A stretch of 64,000 nucleotides of DNA, taken from NCBI GenBank assembly GCA_002483445.1, contig DLHY01000143.1:62001-126000 (forward strand). The letters run 5' to 3'. Positions 41,725 through 50,485 of the stretch are shown here, piece after piece (the stretch's first letter is position 1; the number at the start of each line of letters is the position of its first letter). Under the pieces are notes generated by a model that had not been told where the DNA came from, did no database searches, and saw nothing but the letters and a program-made list of their open reading frames with translations. The stretch comes from Blastocatellia bacterium UBA7656. Its GTDB lineage: Bacteria > Acidobacteriota > Blastocatellia > UBA7656. Position numbers and translations under genes: made by a program.

Positions 41725-42393
41725 TCATCGTCTTACGATTCGCGTCAGAATCGCTCCATGAATCGCGCCCGCTACGGCTCCGGCTGAGGCTCCTGTCAGG
41801 ATGCCGGTCACGATCAATCCTGCCACTCCCGATGGAGATGAACTCGCGCCCACGAAGACGACTGGCATGGCTACAGCCCACGCCGCGGCGTTGGCGAGTA
41901 CCCACCATCCCGCTCTTTGAACGTGGCGACGCAGCGCCAGCCATTGAGGAGTTCCAAGCACGAGACCCAGCACAAGGCCCATAATCGCGGCCAATCCATA
42001 CTTCACCACGTCGCTTATCTCGGCCATCGGCGTGGTATCCGCCTCATCGTTCATCAATGTGCTGGGGAGCATCCCAAGCGTCCACGACACGAATGCTCCG
42101 ATGGCTGTGACTGCTGTCCAGACCTGCCATTTCATATTCCTGAGATAGCGGCGCAATACCGCCCACTGCGCTATTCCGACGATGATTCCCTCGAGCGTGC
42201 CGGCTGCAATTATCACCGCAGCCATAGTCGCAGCGCCCACAGTCGTTTCAATCGCCCGCACAACTCCTACGGCGACGGCTGCCGCGATGCTCAACCCGAT
42301 GACCTCTCCCGCTGCGTTTGCGCATATCCATTCAAGCCATAGTTTCCACTCCCACCCGGCTTCATTTTCTTGATGTGATATGATCGCTGACAT
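41725..42393 (-). CDS. Polytopic membrane protein of unknown family
   Basis: 222 residues starting at the ATG at 42393 (MSAIISHQENEAGWEWKLWL); the frame is open further upstream but without conserved sequence. Seven or so hydrophobic segments rich in Gly/Ala (GLSIAAAVAVGVVRAIETT, VGAATMAAVIIAAGTLEGII, ISDVVKYGLAAIMGLVLGL, VTGILTGASAGAVAGAIHGA). A tandem QW-x-x-LRR pattern (AQWAVLRRYLRNMKWQVW and PQWLALRRHVQRAGWWVL) shows an internal duplication. I recall such repeats in proteins of several phyla but know no function. Confidence 0.7.
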   Translation of the reverse strand: MSAIISHQENEAGWEWKLWLEWICANAAGEVIGLSIAAAVAVGVVRAIETTVGAATMAAVIIAAGTLEGIIVGIAQWAVLRRYLRNMKWQVWTAVTAIGAFVSWTLGMLPSTLMNDEADTTPMAEISDVVKYGLAAIMGLVLGLVLGTPQWLALRRHVQRAGWWVLANAAAWAVAMPVVFVGASSSPSGVAGLIVTGILTGASAGAVAGAIHGAILTRIVRR

Positions 42394-42537
42394 CTGGACT
42401 ATCTCGCTTTCGCAACCCCTGATTGAAAGCAGGCAATATTCGTACCCCGCGAGCGCGCAGATATTCGAAGCGTTTCGATGAATGCAGGACGAAAACTGCT
42501 GAGAACTCCGCACCTCGATGGGTGATAGCACTCATTC

Positions 42538-42597
42538 GAGTGCGGAATTCGGAATGTGGAGTGCGGAGTTCTATTCTGCATTCCGAATTCCGCACTC
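42538..42597. repeat. Perfect 19-bp inverted repeat of the GCGGAATTCGGAATG type
   Basis: Arms at 42538-42556 and 42579-42597 match at all 19 positions around a 22-nt loop (core GTGCGGAATTCGGAATG). It lies between divergent genes, so it is not a terminator; the loop contains another GTGGAGTGCGGAG word. The same words recur at 44316-44389. Confidence 0.75.
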
Positions 42598-42690
42598 CGC
42601 ATTCGAGAGACTCTCAAGACTCCCTGGACATGATAGACTCTATAATTGGATCACGAGGGTCGCCACCTTCATCAACACTAGGGCTTATGT

Positions 42691-43797
42691 ATGAACTCGC
42701 AAACAGAGACTGAAAAATATTCCTCCGTCGTGCCTACGAAGTACTGGCGCCTGCTCGAAGACGGGCGCGTGCAGTGCGATGTCTGCCCGCGATTGTGCAA
42801 ACTCCATGAAGGTCAGCGCGGATTGTGCTTCGTGCGCGCAAGACAAAACGACGAAGTGGTGCTGACCACCTACGGGAGATCGAGCGGTTATTGCATCGAT
42901 CCTATCGAGAAAAAACCGCTCAATCATTTCCTGCCCGGAACTCCCGTGCTTTCGTTCGGCACAGCCGGATGCAATTTGTCCTGCGCGTTTTGTCAGAACT
43001 GGGACATAAGCAAATCCAGAGAGATGGACACCCTCGCCGATGCCGCTTCTCCCTCTGCCATAGCGCGAGCCGCTCACAAACTCGCGTGCCGCAGTGTGGC
43101 TTTCACTTACAACGACCCGACCATATTTCTCGAATACGCGATTGATGTGGCCCAGGCATGTCGCGAAATGGGCATCAGGACAGTAGCCGTCACAGCCGGT
43201 TATATCTGCGAAGAGCCACGCGAGGAATTTTATCGCTATATAGACGCAGCCAATGTCGACCTCAAAGGATTCACCGAGCGGTTCTATCACCAGATTTGCG
43301 CCGGTCATCTTCAGCCAGTGCTGGACACGCTCATCTATCTCAAGCGCAACACCCAGGTCTGGTTCGAAATCACGACGCTTCTGATACCGGGCGAAAACGA
43401 TTCGGATTCGGAACTCGAAGAGATGACTCAGTGGGTGGTTGAAAATCTCGGCCCGGATGTGCCTATGCACTTCACGGCTTTTCATCCTGACTGGAAGATG
43501 TTGGACAAGCCTGCCACTCCGCCCTCGACGCTGACGCGAGCGCGTCAGATAGCGATAAAAAACGGAGTGCGTTATGCCTACACCGGCAACGTTCACGATG
43601 AGCAGGGCGGAAGCACTTACTGCCACAGTTGCGGCCATCGGCTCATCGGTCGAGACTGGTACGTTTTGAATGAATGGAACCTGACGGCAGACGGGCAGTG
43701 CAAATTCTGCGGCGCGCGTTGCAAGGGAGTATTTGAAGAGCGTCCCGGCAATTGGGGGGCGCGCCGCCTGCCAGTTCGTTTGCAGAACTTCGCGTGA
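42691..43797 (+). CDS. amrS: AmmeMemoRadiSam-system radical SAM enzyme
   Basis: 368 residues. The radical SAM cluster motif is CNLSCAFCQNWDIS (CxxxCxxC). An N-terminal CDVCPRLCKLHEGQRGLCFV segment precedes it, and a C-terminal zinc-type region (CHSCGHRLIGRD, CKFCGARC) ends the protein. The order matches AmrS, a PFL-activase-like enzyme that occurs with the AmmeMemoRadiSam genes amrA and amrB, neither of which is next to it here. It presumably makes a 5'-deoxyadenosyl radical; the target is unknown. Divergent from the membrane protein upstream. Confidence 0.9.
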   Translation: MNSQTETEKYSSVVPTKYWRLLEDGRVQCDVCPRLCKLHEGQRGLCFVRARQNDEVVLTTYGRSSGYCIDPIEKKPLNHFLPGTPVLSFGTAGCNLSCAFCQNWDISKSREMDTLADAASPSAIARAAHKLACRSVAFTYNDPTIFLEYAIDVAQACREMGIRTVAVTAGYICEEPREEFYRYIDAANVDLKGFTERFYHQICAGHLQPVLDTLIYLKRNTQVWFEITTLLIPGENDSDSELEEMTQWVVENLGPDVPMHFTAFHPDWKMLDKPATPPSTLTRARQIAIKNGVRYAYTGNVHDEQGGSTYCHSCGHRLIGRDWYVLNEWNLTADGQCKFCGARCKGVFEERPGNWGARRLPVRLQNFA

Positions 43798-43798
43798 G

Positions 43799-44134
43799 CT
43801 AGTCGCCCGTCTCTTCGTCGATTTCGATCTTCGTGGCTTGCGCAAAATCTTCCGGCTTCACTTCAAGCCGATTGCAAATGCCCGTGATGCCGCCAAGTCG
43901 CCTCACCGCAGCTTCGGCCAGCATCTTCTGCACCTGAAACTCGACGCTGCCTTCGAGGGTGACAAGCCCGTTTATTACTATGACCATTATCCGCTCTGCC
44001 GGCACACAGAGGTTCGTTCGCAAAGCGATGAGCGCCTTTCGCGCAATCTCCGCGTCTCTCTGTTCAATCTGCGGCATCACTGCTGGATTGCTGGCAAGGG
44101 TTGTTGCTTCCATACGGTCTATTATCGCTGACAT
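43799..44134 (-). CDS. BON-domain protein
   Basis: 111 residues from an ATG after GAAGGAGCGATC; the open frame runs further upstream through a repeat and was not used. The middle (IARKALIALRTNLCVPAERI, MVIVINGLVTLEGSVEFQVQ, MLAEAAVRRLGGITGICNRL) is one BON domain, a phospholipid-binding type fold seen in OsmY and related proteins. No signal peptide is visible, so it may be cytosolic or export may use another start. Adjacent to Usp and Hsp20 genes, so a stress role is plausible. Confidence 0.82.
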   Translation of the reverse strand: MSAIIDRMEATTLASNPAVMPQIEQRDAEIARKALIALRTNLCVPAERIMVIVINGLVTLEGSVEFQVQKMLAEAAVRRLGGITGICNRLEVKPEDFAQATKIEIDEETGD

Positions 44135-44315
44135 TATGATCGCTCCTTCCTTCGAGCAAAATAATTCTTTTCTGATTTGTGCAACACGTATGCCGCCAAA
44201 GGTGAGAGCGAAAGAGCGCATCTTGCGGGGAATTTTCGCGCGCGTTACGGGCTTTTGCGCAGCCGCGCGGGGAAATCTGCGCAGCAGATGAGTATTAGGG
44301 AAAAGTGGGAGAGAG

Positions 44316-44389
44316 TCTCGAATGCGGAGTGCGGAATTAAGAAGGATTCCCTTATTCCGCATTCCGCATTCGCAATTCCGCATTCGAGA
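44316..44389. repeat. Inverted repeat of the TCTCGAATGCGG type
   Basis: Arms TCTCGAATGCGGA (44316-44328) and TCCGCATTCGAGA (44377-44389) pair perfectly, enclosing further GCGGAAT/ATTCCGC words. Same family as 42538-42597. Located just past the 3' end of the Usp gene, so it may terminate it. Confidence 0.7.
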
Positions 44390-44393
44390 ATCA

Positions 44394-45305
44394 TCACTCT
44401 ACTTCTCTTTCATACTTGACCACTGCGACCGAACACAATGCCTGCCAGGCGACTCTGGCCGAGACGCTGCCCAATACGTCGCGCTTGGCGTCGAGGATGC
44501 CGGTCGATCCGAGAACTATCAAATCATAATCTCCGCTTTCGGCTTCTCCGAGAATTTCCGTCGCCGGGTTTCCTTCCGCGATCACCGTAAGCACTGAACA
44601 GCTTCCCGCTTCGAGTTGCGCGCGGGCGTCTTCGATCATCTCTTCCGCCTCAATCTGGAGTTCCTGTTCCAGTTGAATTTCAGGATCGGCCTGATCGAAC
44701 ACATCGCTGGGATAATCGAACCACTCGCGATCCAATCCGAGGTGTATCCATGGGGTTTCCTTCACGTGCAGTAGAGTGACCTCAGCCGTGTTGATGTCGA
44801 AGTATTTCACCATAGAACTTATAGCGTGTCTGGAAGCCAGCGATCCGTCTATTGCGACCAGCACCCGCAGATCGTTTTCGCCCGACAGTCCCCGCCCGAC
44901 TATCGCTATGCCCGGAGCGTGTTCGACCACGCGGCTCGCTACAGGCCCAAGCCCTATGTCTGATCCTTCATATCGGCCTTTCGCTCCGACGACCGTCACC
45001 TCGAAAGATTCAGCAAGCCTGACTATCACATCGGCGGGCGAGCCGACCTCTGAGCGAGTCTGAGCGGAGATGCCTTCAGCACTGAGCGTCTTTTGAGCCG
45101 CGATGAGAATCGCCTGTGTCTCCCGCGCTATTCGCCGACGGTATTCTTCCTGAATGCGGCGGCGGTTTTCTTTGCCTGATGGATGAAAATCAGGCGACAC
45201 GCACAGCACAGTGACCCCGTTTTCGCCTTTGCGAAGCAGTCGAGCCGCCGAGCGAAGAGCCATCGTCGCGTCCTTCGATCCGTCACTAGCCATCAAGGTT
45301 TTCAT
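44394..45305 (-). CDS. Tandem universal stress protein (two Usp domains)
   Basis: 303 residues containing two UspA folds. The first starts MKTLMASDGSKDATMALRSA and ends GAKGRYEGSDIGLGPVASRV; the second starts LRVLVAIDGSLASRHAISSM and ends VLGSTGILDAKRDVLGSVSA. The pattern G-x2-G-x9-G(S/T) of ATP-binding Usp proteins is present in the second; in the first the glycines are partly kept. Tandem Usp proteins are stress-induced cytosolic ATP-binding proteins. It lies next to a small zinc-ribbon protein gene 9 nt upstream, probably one transcript. Confidence 0.9.
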   Translation of the reverse strand: MKTLMASDGSKDATMALRSAARLLRKGENGVTVLCVSPDFHPSGKENRRRIQEEYRRRIARETQAILIAAQKTLSAEGISAQTRSEVGSPADVIVRLAESFEVTVVGAKGRYEGSDIGLGPVASRVVEHAPGIAIVGRGLSGENDLRVLVAIDGSLASRHAISSMVKYFDINTAEVTLLHVKETPWIHLGLDREWFDYPSDVFDQADPEIQLEQELQIEAEEMIEDARAQLEAGSCSVLTVIAEGNPATEILGEAESGDYDLIVLGSTGILDAKRDVLGSVSARVAWQALCSVAVVKYEREVE

Positions 45306-45314
45306 CGTGACCTC

Positions 45315-45554
45315 TCAATGTCCGTAAGCCTCTTCCTCATACTCTTCTTCGCATCGAGGGCAGCAGAAGGGATTTTCCGAAGGGTCTCCTTCAAGCGCGG
45401 CATGGACGCGGCGCATAGTCTTTTCATCGACATAGTAAAGATCGCCGCATTCCCGGCAGTGGAGCGCGTTGAGGTTCTTTCCAGCAGGGTATCTGGTCGG
45501 CCCTTCGTGAATTCCCATCTCTTCCGGGTTTATAGTTTCTCTCAGCCTGTCCAT
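45315..45554 (-). CDS. Small Cys-cluster (zinc-ribbon-like) protein
   Basis: 79 residues. CRECGDLYYVDE and FCCPRCEEEYEEE hold five cysteines, four of them in CxxC pairs about 30 residues apart, suggesting a zinc-ribbon. The N-terminus is MDRLRETINPEEMGIHEGPT and the C-terminus is acidic. GGAGG lies upstream of the ATG. No family recognised. Between Usp and a tandem-domain secreted protein; transcription with the Usp gene is likely. Confidence 0.65.
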   Translation of the reverse strand: MDRLRETINPEEMGIHEGPTRYPAGKNLNALHCRECGDLYYVDEKTMRRVHAALEGDPSENPFCCPRCEEEYEEEAYGH

Positions 45555-45656
45555 ATTGCCTCCTTCTAATTTTGCTGCTCGAATTCCTTAAAGGCTTCGT
45601 CTTTAGATAATGTTCCCCAACGACGCACGACATCGTTGGGGAACGGGAAAATGGAA

Positions 45657-46400
45657 CTAGGGAGTAGTGCAGATCATTTCAAACGAAGCCTTGTTGGACT
45701 CCATCACATTTGGAGAAACAATCTTGATCGCCTCCCATCCTGAATACCTGGGCAAGGCTTTTCCGCCCAGCGTCCACGTCGTAGACACAGGTTTAGTACC
45801 CGGCCCGGCGAATGCCAGAGTAAACACTGGCCCTGTCGCCCCGTCGCTTCGAAGAAATGTGTACTTCACACTTCCAGCGCCGTTTGCGGTGATTGTCCCT
45901 TCAAACTTGATGACTGCCGGACAGGGACCCGCATACCTGGGAGGGATTGCCTTGAGAGAAGCTTCCGTCACCTGAAATTTCGGCTTCTCTCTGCATATCA
46001 GTTCAAACCCGGCTTTGTCGGAAACCATCTCGTTGGGAGAGAGTATCTTGAGCGCTTCCCATCCTGAGTAATGCGGAAGCGCGGCTCCTCCGAGCGTCCA
46101 GGTAGTCCCGACACGTTTCGATCCCGGCCCGTCGAATGAAATGGTAGAGACGGGCGCTGTGGCTCCGTCGCTTCTCAGAAAAGTGTACCTCACAGTCCCT
46201 TTTCCATTGACGGTGATTGTGCCGGAAAACTTGATGACGCCGGGGCATGGGCCCTCATATTTCGTGGGTGAAGCTGCAAACGAAACAGCCGTCACCTGAA
46301 ACGGCTGGCTGCTGGCCCCTGACTGGAACGGAACAAAAAAAAGCGCCAGAGCAGATGCTATGAGCAGACAGCACGATTTGCGGAACTTATTGGTGAACAT
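45657..46400 (-). CDS. Secreted protein of two tandem 100-residue repeats
   Basis: 247 residues with signal peptide (CCLLIASALALFFVPFQSGA). Two homologous beta-rich units follow at about 33-133 and 141-245, each with YxGPCPxVIKFxGTITxNG, YTFLRSDGAT, TTWTLGG and SGWEAxKIxSPN, closing with a Cys (ELICREKP, EMICTTP); one Cys in GPCP probably pairs with it. No named family is known to me, though I have seen this unit in other secreted bacterial proteins. Function unknown. Confidence 0.7.
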   Translation of the reverse strand: MFTNKFRKSCCLLIASALALFFVPFQSGASSQPFQVTAVSFAASPTKYEGPCPGVIKFSGTITVNGKGTVRYTFLRSDGATAPVSTISFDGPGSKRVGTTWTLGGAALPHYSGWEALKILSPNEMVSDKAGFELICREKPKFQVTEASLKAIPPRYAGPCPAVIKFEGTITANGAGSVKYTFLRSDGATGPVFTLAFAGPGTKPVSTTWTLGGKALPRYSGWEAIKIVSPNVMESNKASFEMICTTP

Positions 46401-46666
46401 GTTGCTACCCTCCTTTCAAGGGCAAACTTGCGCAAAATATTCAGGAGCAACGACTGTGCCAGTTGATAATCAACATTTTCCGGCGCGAGAGCGGACTTTG
46501 ACTCAACTTCGCTGCGGGACTTTGCGCAGGCTTCGCCAGTGAAAAGCAGGTTTCAGCCATTTCAACAGGCTCGTGCGCTGGCACAGGCGTTGCCTGAAAA
46601 CATCTATTTCTGATCATCGCTATCTGACAGTGGGAACGATTCCAAACCAACAAAGGGAGGTACATC

Positions 46667-47194
46667 ATGTCATCTCAAATTGCGCCGCAGGCAGGGGAGA
46701 AAACTTCAACCGACAAACCGGCAATTGTCAAAGCCGAAAACCTGTTTGATCGAGTGAAGGAAGTAACTCAGGCGATTGCTAACAAGGCTTACGAGTTCTT
46801 CGAGAATGGCGGTCGTCGCCTTGGCCAGGATCTTCATGACTGGCTGCGTGCCGAACTGGAACTGCTCAGGCCGATTCCGGTCGAGGTTTCCGAAACCGAC
46901 ACCGAGTTGAAGATACTTGCCGAAACGCCGGGCTTTTCAGCACCCGACATAAAAATCAGCGTCGAACCTCAGCGGATCATAATCAGCGGAAAAACCGAAA
47001 AGTCCACAGAAGAGAAAACAGAAAAGACCCTTTACACCGAGCGATACTCGAACGAGATACTGCGCTCGTTCGACCTGCCGGTGAAGGTTGATCCCAATAA
47101 AGCGACAGCCACGCTCAAGGACGGATTGCTTGAAATCCTGATTGCGAAAGCCGAGACGAGCAAGCCGGTCGATGTGGAAGTGAAAGCTGGTTGA
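46667..47194 (+). CDS. Hsp20/alpha-crystallin chaperone with N-terminal DUF2934
   Basis: 175 residues. Residues 30-70 (AIANKAYEFFENGGRRLGQD, LHDWLRAELEL) are a DUF2934 motif; residues 75-172 form the alpha-crystallin domain (VEVSETDTELKILAETPGFS, IIISGKTEKS, ATLKDGLLEILIAK). The C-terminal I-x-I/V anchor is reduced (VDVEVKAG). Small Hsps hold unfolding proteins in the cytoplasm. An AAAGGGAGG site precedes the ATG. It faces the Usp/BON stress genes and is followed by a clear terminator (47205-47243). Confidence 0.9.
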   Translation: MSSQIAPQAGEKTSTDKPAIVKAENLFDRVKEVTQAIANKAYEFFENGGRRLGQDLHDWLRAELELLRPIPVEVSETDTELKILAETPGFSAPDIKISVEPQRIIISGKTEKSTEEKTEKTLYTERYSNEILRSFDLPVKVDPNKATATLKDGLLEILIAKAETSKPVDVEVKAG

Positions 47195-47204
47195 CGTGAT
47201 CTAT

Positions 47205-47243
47205 GCGAGGACGGGCGCACTTCAGCCCGTCCTCGCTCATTTT
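47205..47243 (+). terminator. Rho-independent terminator after Hsp20
   Basis: Perfect 12-bp arms GCGAGGACGGGC (47205-47216) and GCCCGTCCTCGC (47225-47236) around an 8-nt loop, followed by TCATTTT. Strong intrinsic terminator on the plus strand, 10 nt past the Hsp20 stop. Confidence 0.85.
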
Positions 47244-47254
47244 CAGGAGGCGAG

Positions 47255-47623
47255 ATGTTGATAAAAACAAGGAGCGACTCAGACGGATTGCGAGTCGTGT
47301 TTCGAGTCCGTCATCCGGTCCGAATGCTCATCGAAATGAGCATCCATTCGCGCGAGATCGATGATGAGTCTTCGCGCAGGTGTCTCGCCGGGATCAAGAA
47401 GATAATCGATAACAGCCGCTATGGTTTTGCCGATCACTGCGGATGCGAAGAGTGCGAATGGTACGCAGTGATGGTCATAATCCGTCACTGCCTCAAGGAA
47501 GCCGAAATCGCCGGATGCCACGCGGCGACCAGAGCTTTGGAGGAAGAGCAGGGAACTGCCGACAGTGAAAACAATTTCAAACCAATGAGAGAGGCAAGTC
47601 GTGCCATCTCGAATTATCTGTAA
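47255..47623 (+). CDS. Hypothetical protein with Cys/His cluster
   Basis: 122 residues, no signal peptide or membrane helix. FADHCGCEECEWYAVMVIIR carries one His and three Cys that may bind a metal. GGAGGCGAG lies just before the ATG at 47255. No family recognised. Sits between the Hsp20 terminator and the catalase remnant on the plus strand; the predicted protein is mostly helical and charged. Confidence 0.55.
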   Translation: MLIKTRSDSDGLRVVFRVRHPVRMLIEMSIHSREIDDESSRRCLAGIKKIIDNSRYGFADHCGCEECEWYAVMVIIRHCLKEAEIAGCHAATRALEEEQGTADSENNFKPMREASRAISNYL

Positions 47624-47655
47624 TGCACTGATCTACAACTGAGAAGGAGTACACC

Positions 47656-48644
47656 GTGAGTGACAAGAAGAAACTGACCACCAATGCCGGATGTCCGGTC
47701 GCTCACAATCAGAACGTGATGACCGCAGGGCCACGCGGCCCGCAACTTTTACAGGATGTCTGGTTTTGGAAAAACTCGCGCACTTTGATCGGGAGGTTAT
47801 ACCCGAACGGCGCATGCACGCCAAAGGCTCAGGAGCCTACGGCACGTTCACAGTCACGCGCGACATCACCCAATACACTCGTGCGAAGATTTTCTCGCAG
47901 GTCGGCAAGAAGACCGAACTGTTCGCCCGTTTCACGACAGTCGCGGGCGAGCGAGGCGCGGCTGATGCCGAGCGCGACATACGCGGCTTCGCCCTCAAGT
48001 TCTATACCGATGAGGGCAATTGGGATCTGGTCGGCAACAACACACCGGTCTTCTTCCTGCGCGACCCGCTCAAGTTCCCCGACCTCAATCATGCAGTCAA
48101 GCGCGACCCGCGCACCAATATGCGCAGCGCGCGCAACAACTGGGATTTCTGGACATCGCTCCCGGAGGCTCTGCATCAGATCACCATCGTCATGAGTGAT
48201 CGCGGCATTCCGGCCAGCTACCGTCACATGCACGGATTTGGCAGCCACACCTTCAGCTTCATCAACGCGAAGGACGAGCGCTACTGGGTCAAGTTCCATT
48301 TCAAAACTCAGCAGGGCATCAAAAACCTGACTGACGCCGAAGCCGAAGCGATCATCGGCAAAGACCGCGAGAGCCATCAGCGCGATCTCTACGAGAGCAT
48401 CGAAAAGGGCGATTACCCGCGCTGGACGCTCAAGGTTCAGATCATGCCCGAAGCCGACGCCGCACGGGTTCCCTACAACCCCTTCGACCTGACCAAGGTC
48501 TGGCCGCACAAGGATTACCCGATGATCGAAGTGGGCGTGATGGAACTCAATCGCAATCCGGAGAACTTCTTTGCCGAGGTCGAGCAGTCAGCTTTCAATC
48601 CAGCCATCGGTTGCAGCGGGCGACTCGTTAGAGCCGCCCGCTGA
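47656..48644 (+). pseudogene. katA: Catalase (KatA type), frameshifted and 3'-truncated
   Basis: The start SDKKKLTTNAGCPVAHNQNV, then GPRGPQLLQDVWF is in one frame; EKLAHFDREVIPERRMHAKG continues in the +1 frame, so one base (a T in the run at 47764-47767) appears lost. HAKGSGAYG holds the distal His and NNTPVFFLRDP the Asn. After EQSAFNPA the usual continuation is missing: the sequence turns to GCSGRLVRAAR and stops, so the haem-ligand Tyr motif (R-x-F-x-Y) of KatA is absent. About 160-180 codons are gone. A catalase from this locus would be inactive. A sequencing slip could explain the frameshift but not the truncation. Confidence 0.85.
48615..48642. terminator. Bidirectional terminator hairpin between catalase remnant and FNR
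   Basis: Perfect arms AGCGGGCG (48615-48622) and CGCCCGCT (48635-48642) with a 12-nt loop; a T-rich CAATCTTTT follows on the plus strand. It lies inside the broken 3' end of the catalase remnant and directly after the minus-strand ferredoxin reductase gene. Confidence 0.6.
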
Positions 48645-48646
48645 CA

Positions 48647-49423
48647 TCAATCTTTTAGCTGGAAATATTTTTCTTCGTGGACGCGCTCTTTCCGAAATCG
48701 CGCTCGGAGCATTATGGCTTTGACGTTTTCGATCATCTGCGGATTCCCGCAGGCGTAGCACGTGGCGTTTGTATGATCGAAGCCAAGCGCGTCCGCATAT
48801 TTTCTTATCACGTCTTCCACTCGCCCCGTCTCTCCCTGCCACTCAGCGTCTTCCCACGGACGACTCACCGTAGGAATATAACTGAGCCATCCGTCGCGCG
48901 CCGTCTCTTCCAACTCATTTTTGTAAACCGTGATCTCGCGTGAATGGCTTGCTCCATGAATGACGGCGAATCGCAAAGGCTCTGCTTCCTTGCGCGCAAG
49001 CCTCAATTGATGAGTTCTGATTATACTCACAAAGGGAGATATGCCTGTGACAGTTGCGGCCATCAGGTGGCATTTCATTCCGCTTTTTTCATCGAGAGTG
49101 AAACCGCCCGCCGCGCGTTTTCGCAGAAGCACGGAGTCGCCGATTTTCAACTCCCAGATTCGCGGCGTCAGTTTTCCTCCCTCGACGAGTTCAATGAACA
49201 ATTCCAGAAGCGATTCTTCGGGAGAAGACGCTATCGAGTAAGCTCTCTGAATTCGCTTATCGCCCGATTCAACTGCAAGGGTAGCGAACTGCCCCGGCTG
49301 AAATGTGAAAGGGCCGTTGGGTCGGAATCGAAATATCGCAAGGTCTGAAGTGATATCTTTTCTTTCGACCAGTTCAGCCCTGTAGAAATTCGCCGTCGAA
49401 TCAGTCAATGTTTTCTCTCTCAC
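48647..49423 (-). CDS. fpr: Ferredoxin--NADP reductase
   Basis: 258 residues. FAD-binding motif RAYSIASSP, FQPGQFATLAVE, then the NAD(P) part with ATVTGISPFVSII (normally GTGIAPF-like), and CYACGNPQMIENVKAIM. The closing FQLKD without a terminal aromatic is seen in other Fpr-type enzymes. It passes electrons between NADPH and ferredoxin/flavodoxin in the cytoplasm. The start codon overlaps the stop of xerC by 4 nt, so the two are co-translated. Confidence 0.88.
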   Translation of the reverse strand: MREKTLTDSTANFYRAELVERKDITSDLAIFRFRPNGPFTFQPGQFATLAVESGDKRIQRAYSIASSPEESLLELFIELVEGGKLTPRIWELKIGDSVLLRKRAAGGFTLDEKSGMKCHLMAATVTGISPFVSIIRTHQLRLARKEAEPLRFAVIHGASHSREITVYKNELEETARDGWLSYIPTVSRPWEDAEWQGETGRVEDVIRKYADALGFDHTNATCYACGNPQMIENVKAIMLRARFRKERVHEEKYFQLKD

Positions 49424-50337
49424 GCTTTCGGATGCGCCTTGTCGTAGACCTTCATCAGTTGTTCCATCGAGACCTGCGTGTAGATTTGCGTAGAAGACAA
49501 TCGCGCGTGTCCGAGCAGTTCCTGAATGGCGCGCAGGTCAGCCCCCGCCGAGAGCAGATGCGTGGCGACGGAATGACGAAGCGAGTGCGGGCTTATATCG
49601 TGCGACATGGCGCATTCGCTGATGTACTTGTCGAGCATTCGCCCCACGGATCGCGTGGTTATCCGCGTACCCTGATAGTTGAAGAAGAACACTTTCGGAT
49701 CGCGCTGATCTTCGCTCGCTTCGACGAGCAGTTCTCCCCGCACGCCGAGATATTCCTGCATCGCTTCTTTGGCCTTCGATCCGAAAGGCACTATTCTTTC
49801 CTTGCGTCCTTTGCCGCGCACGCGGATTGAATCGTTTCGAAAATCCACGTCTTCGAGATTCAGCCCGACAAGTTCCGACACTCTCATGCCTGTGGCATAA
49901 AGCAGTTCGAGTATCGCGCGGTCGCGCTTGCCCAGAACGGTTTCGGGGTCAGGCGTTTCGATGAAGCGAATCACGTCGTCAACCGACAGCACTCTGGGGA
50001 GTTTCTTTTCGAGTCGCGGGCTTGAAACCAGACGCGCCGGATTCATCTCGACGATTTGCTCGCGGCACAGAAACTTGAAGAACGTGCGAAGAGTGGCCAA
50101 CTTCCTTGCGATTGAAGTCTTCTTTCTCTTCTCGCTGTGGAGCTTCGACATGTACTCGCGAATGGTGATGTGATCGATCTGCCGCACATCGATGTGTCGG
50201 CGATTGCCTTCCGCATCGACAGGGCAGAGCGTGTCGTAGAATTGTTCAAGGTCGCTCAGGTAATTGCGCAGAGTGTGTTCGGACACATTGCGCTCATACT
50301 TGAGATGATCTCTGAAACGGTCGATATATTCCTGCAT
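49420..50337 (-). CDS. xerC: Tyrosine site-specific recombinase XerC-type
   Basis: 305 residues. N-terminal SAM-like domain (FRDHLKYERNVSEHTLRNYL) and catalytic domain with all residues: Arg in YATGMRVSELVGL, Lys in GKGRKERIVPFG, His/Arg in SPHSLRHSVATHLL, His in ELLGHARLSSTQIYTQV and the Tyr nucleophile in the same segment. XerC with XerD resolves chromosome dimers at dif; no dif-like site was searched for in detail. Placed upstream of fpr with a 4-nt overlap. The length and motif spacing fit XerC better than a phage integrase. Confidence 0.92.
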   Translation of the reverse strand: MQEYIDRFRDHLKYERNVSEHTLRNYLSDLEQFYDTLCPVDAEGNRRHIDVRQIDHITIREYMSKLHSEKRKKTSIARKLATLRTFFKFLCREQIVEMNPARLVSSPRLEKKLPRVLSVDDVIRFIETPDPETVLGKRDRAILELLYATGMRVSELVGLNLEDVDFRNDSIRVRGKGRKERIVPFGSKAKEAMQEYLGVRGELLVEASEDQRDPKVFFFNYQGTRITTRSVGRMLDKYISECAMSHDISPHSLRHSVATHLLSAGADLRAIQELLGHARLSSTQIYTQVSMEQLMKVYDKAHPKA

Positions 50338-50393
50338 GACGAGACTCTCTCGCTATGCCACACAAAACGGGATGGCTCTATTGTATGCTGTCG

Positions 50394-50485
50394 AGTCCTG
50401 AGAGTCTATCGAGTCTTGAGAGTCTCGGCAGATTAGATCGAAAGATTTCCCGACTCTCAAGACTTTCCAGACTCTCCAGACTCGC
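50394..50485. repeat. GAGTCTTGAGAGTC palindromic repeat
   Basis: Arms GTCTTGAGAGTC (50413-50424) and GACTCTCAAGAC (50452-50463) are perfect; more GACT/AGTC words lie either side. Related to 11041 and 55086. The malic enzyme gene reads through the right part: its last residues (RSRESGESGKS) and stop are encoded by the repeat. Confidence 0.75.

Noticed and set aside
42685..43845. Long minus-strand reading frame of about 386 codons
   Set aside because: It lies fully antisense to the radical SAM gene, whose motifs are clear. It shows no family pattern and arises from the codon bias of the opposite strand.
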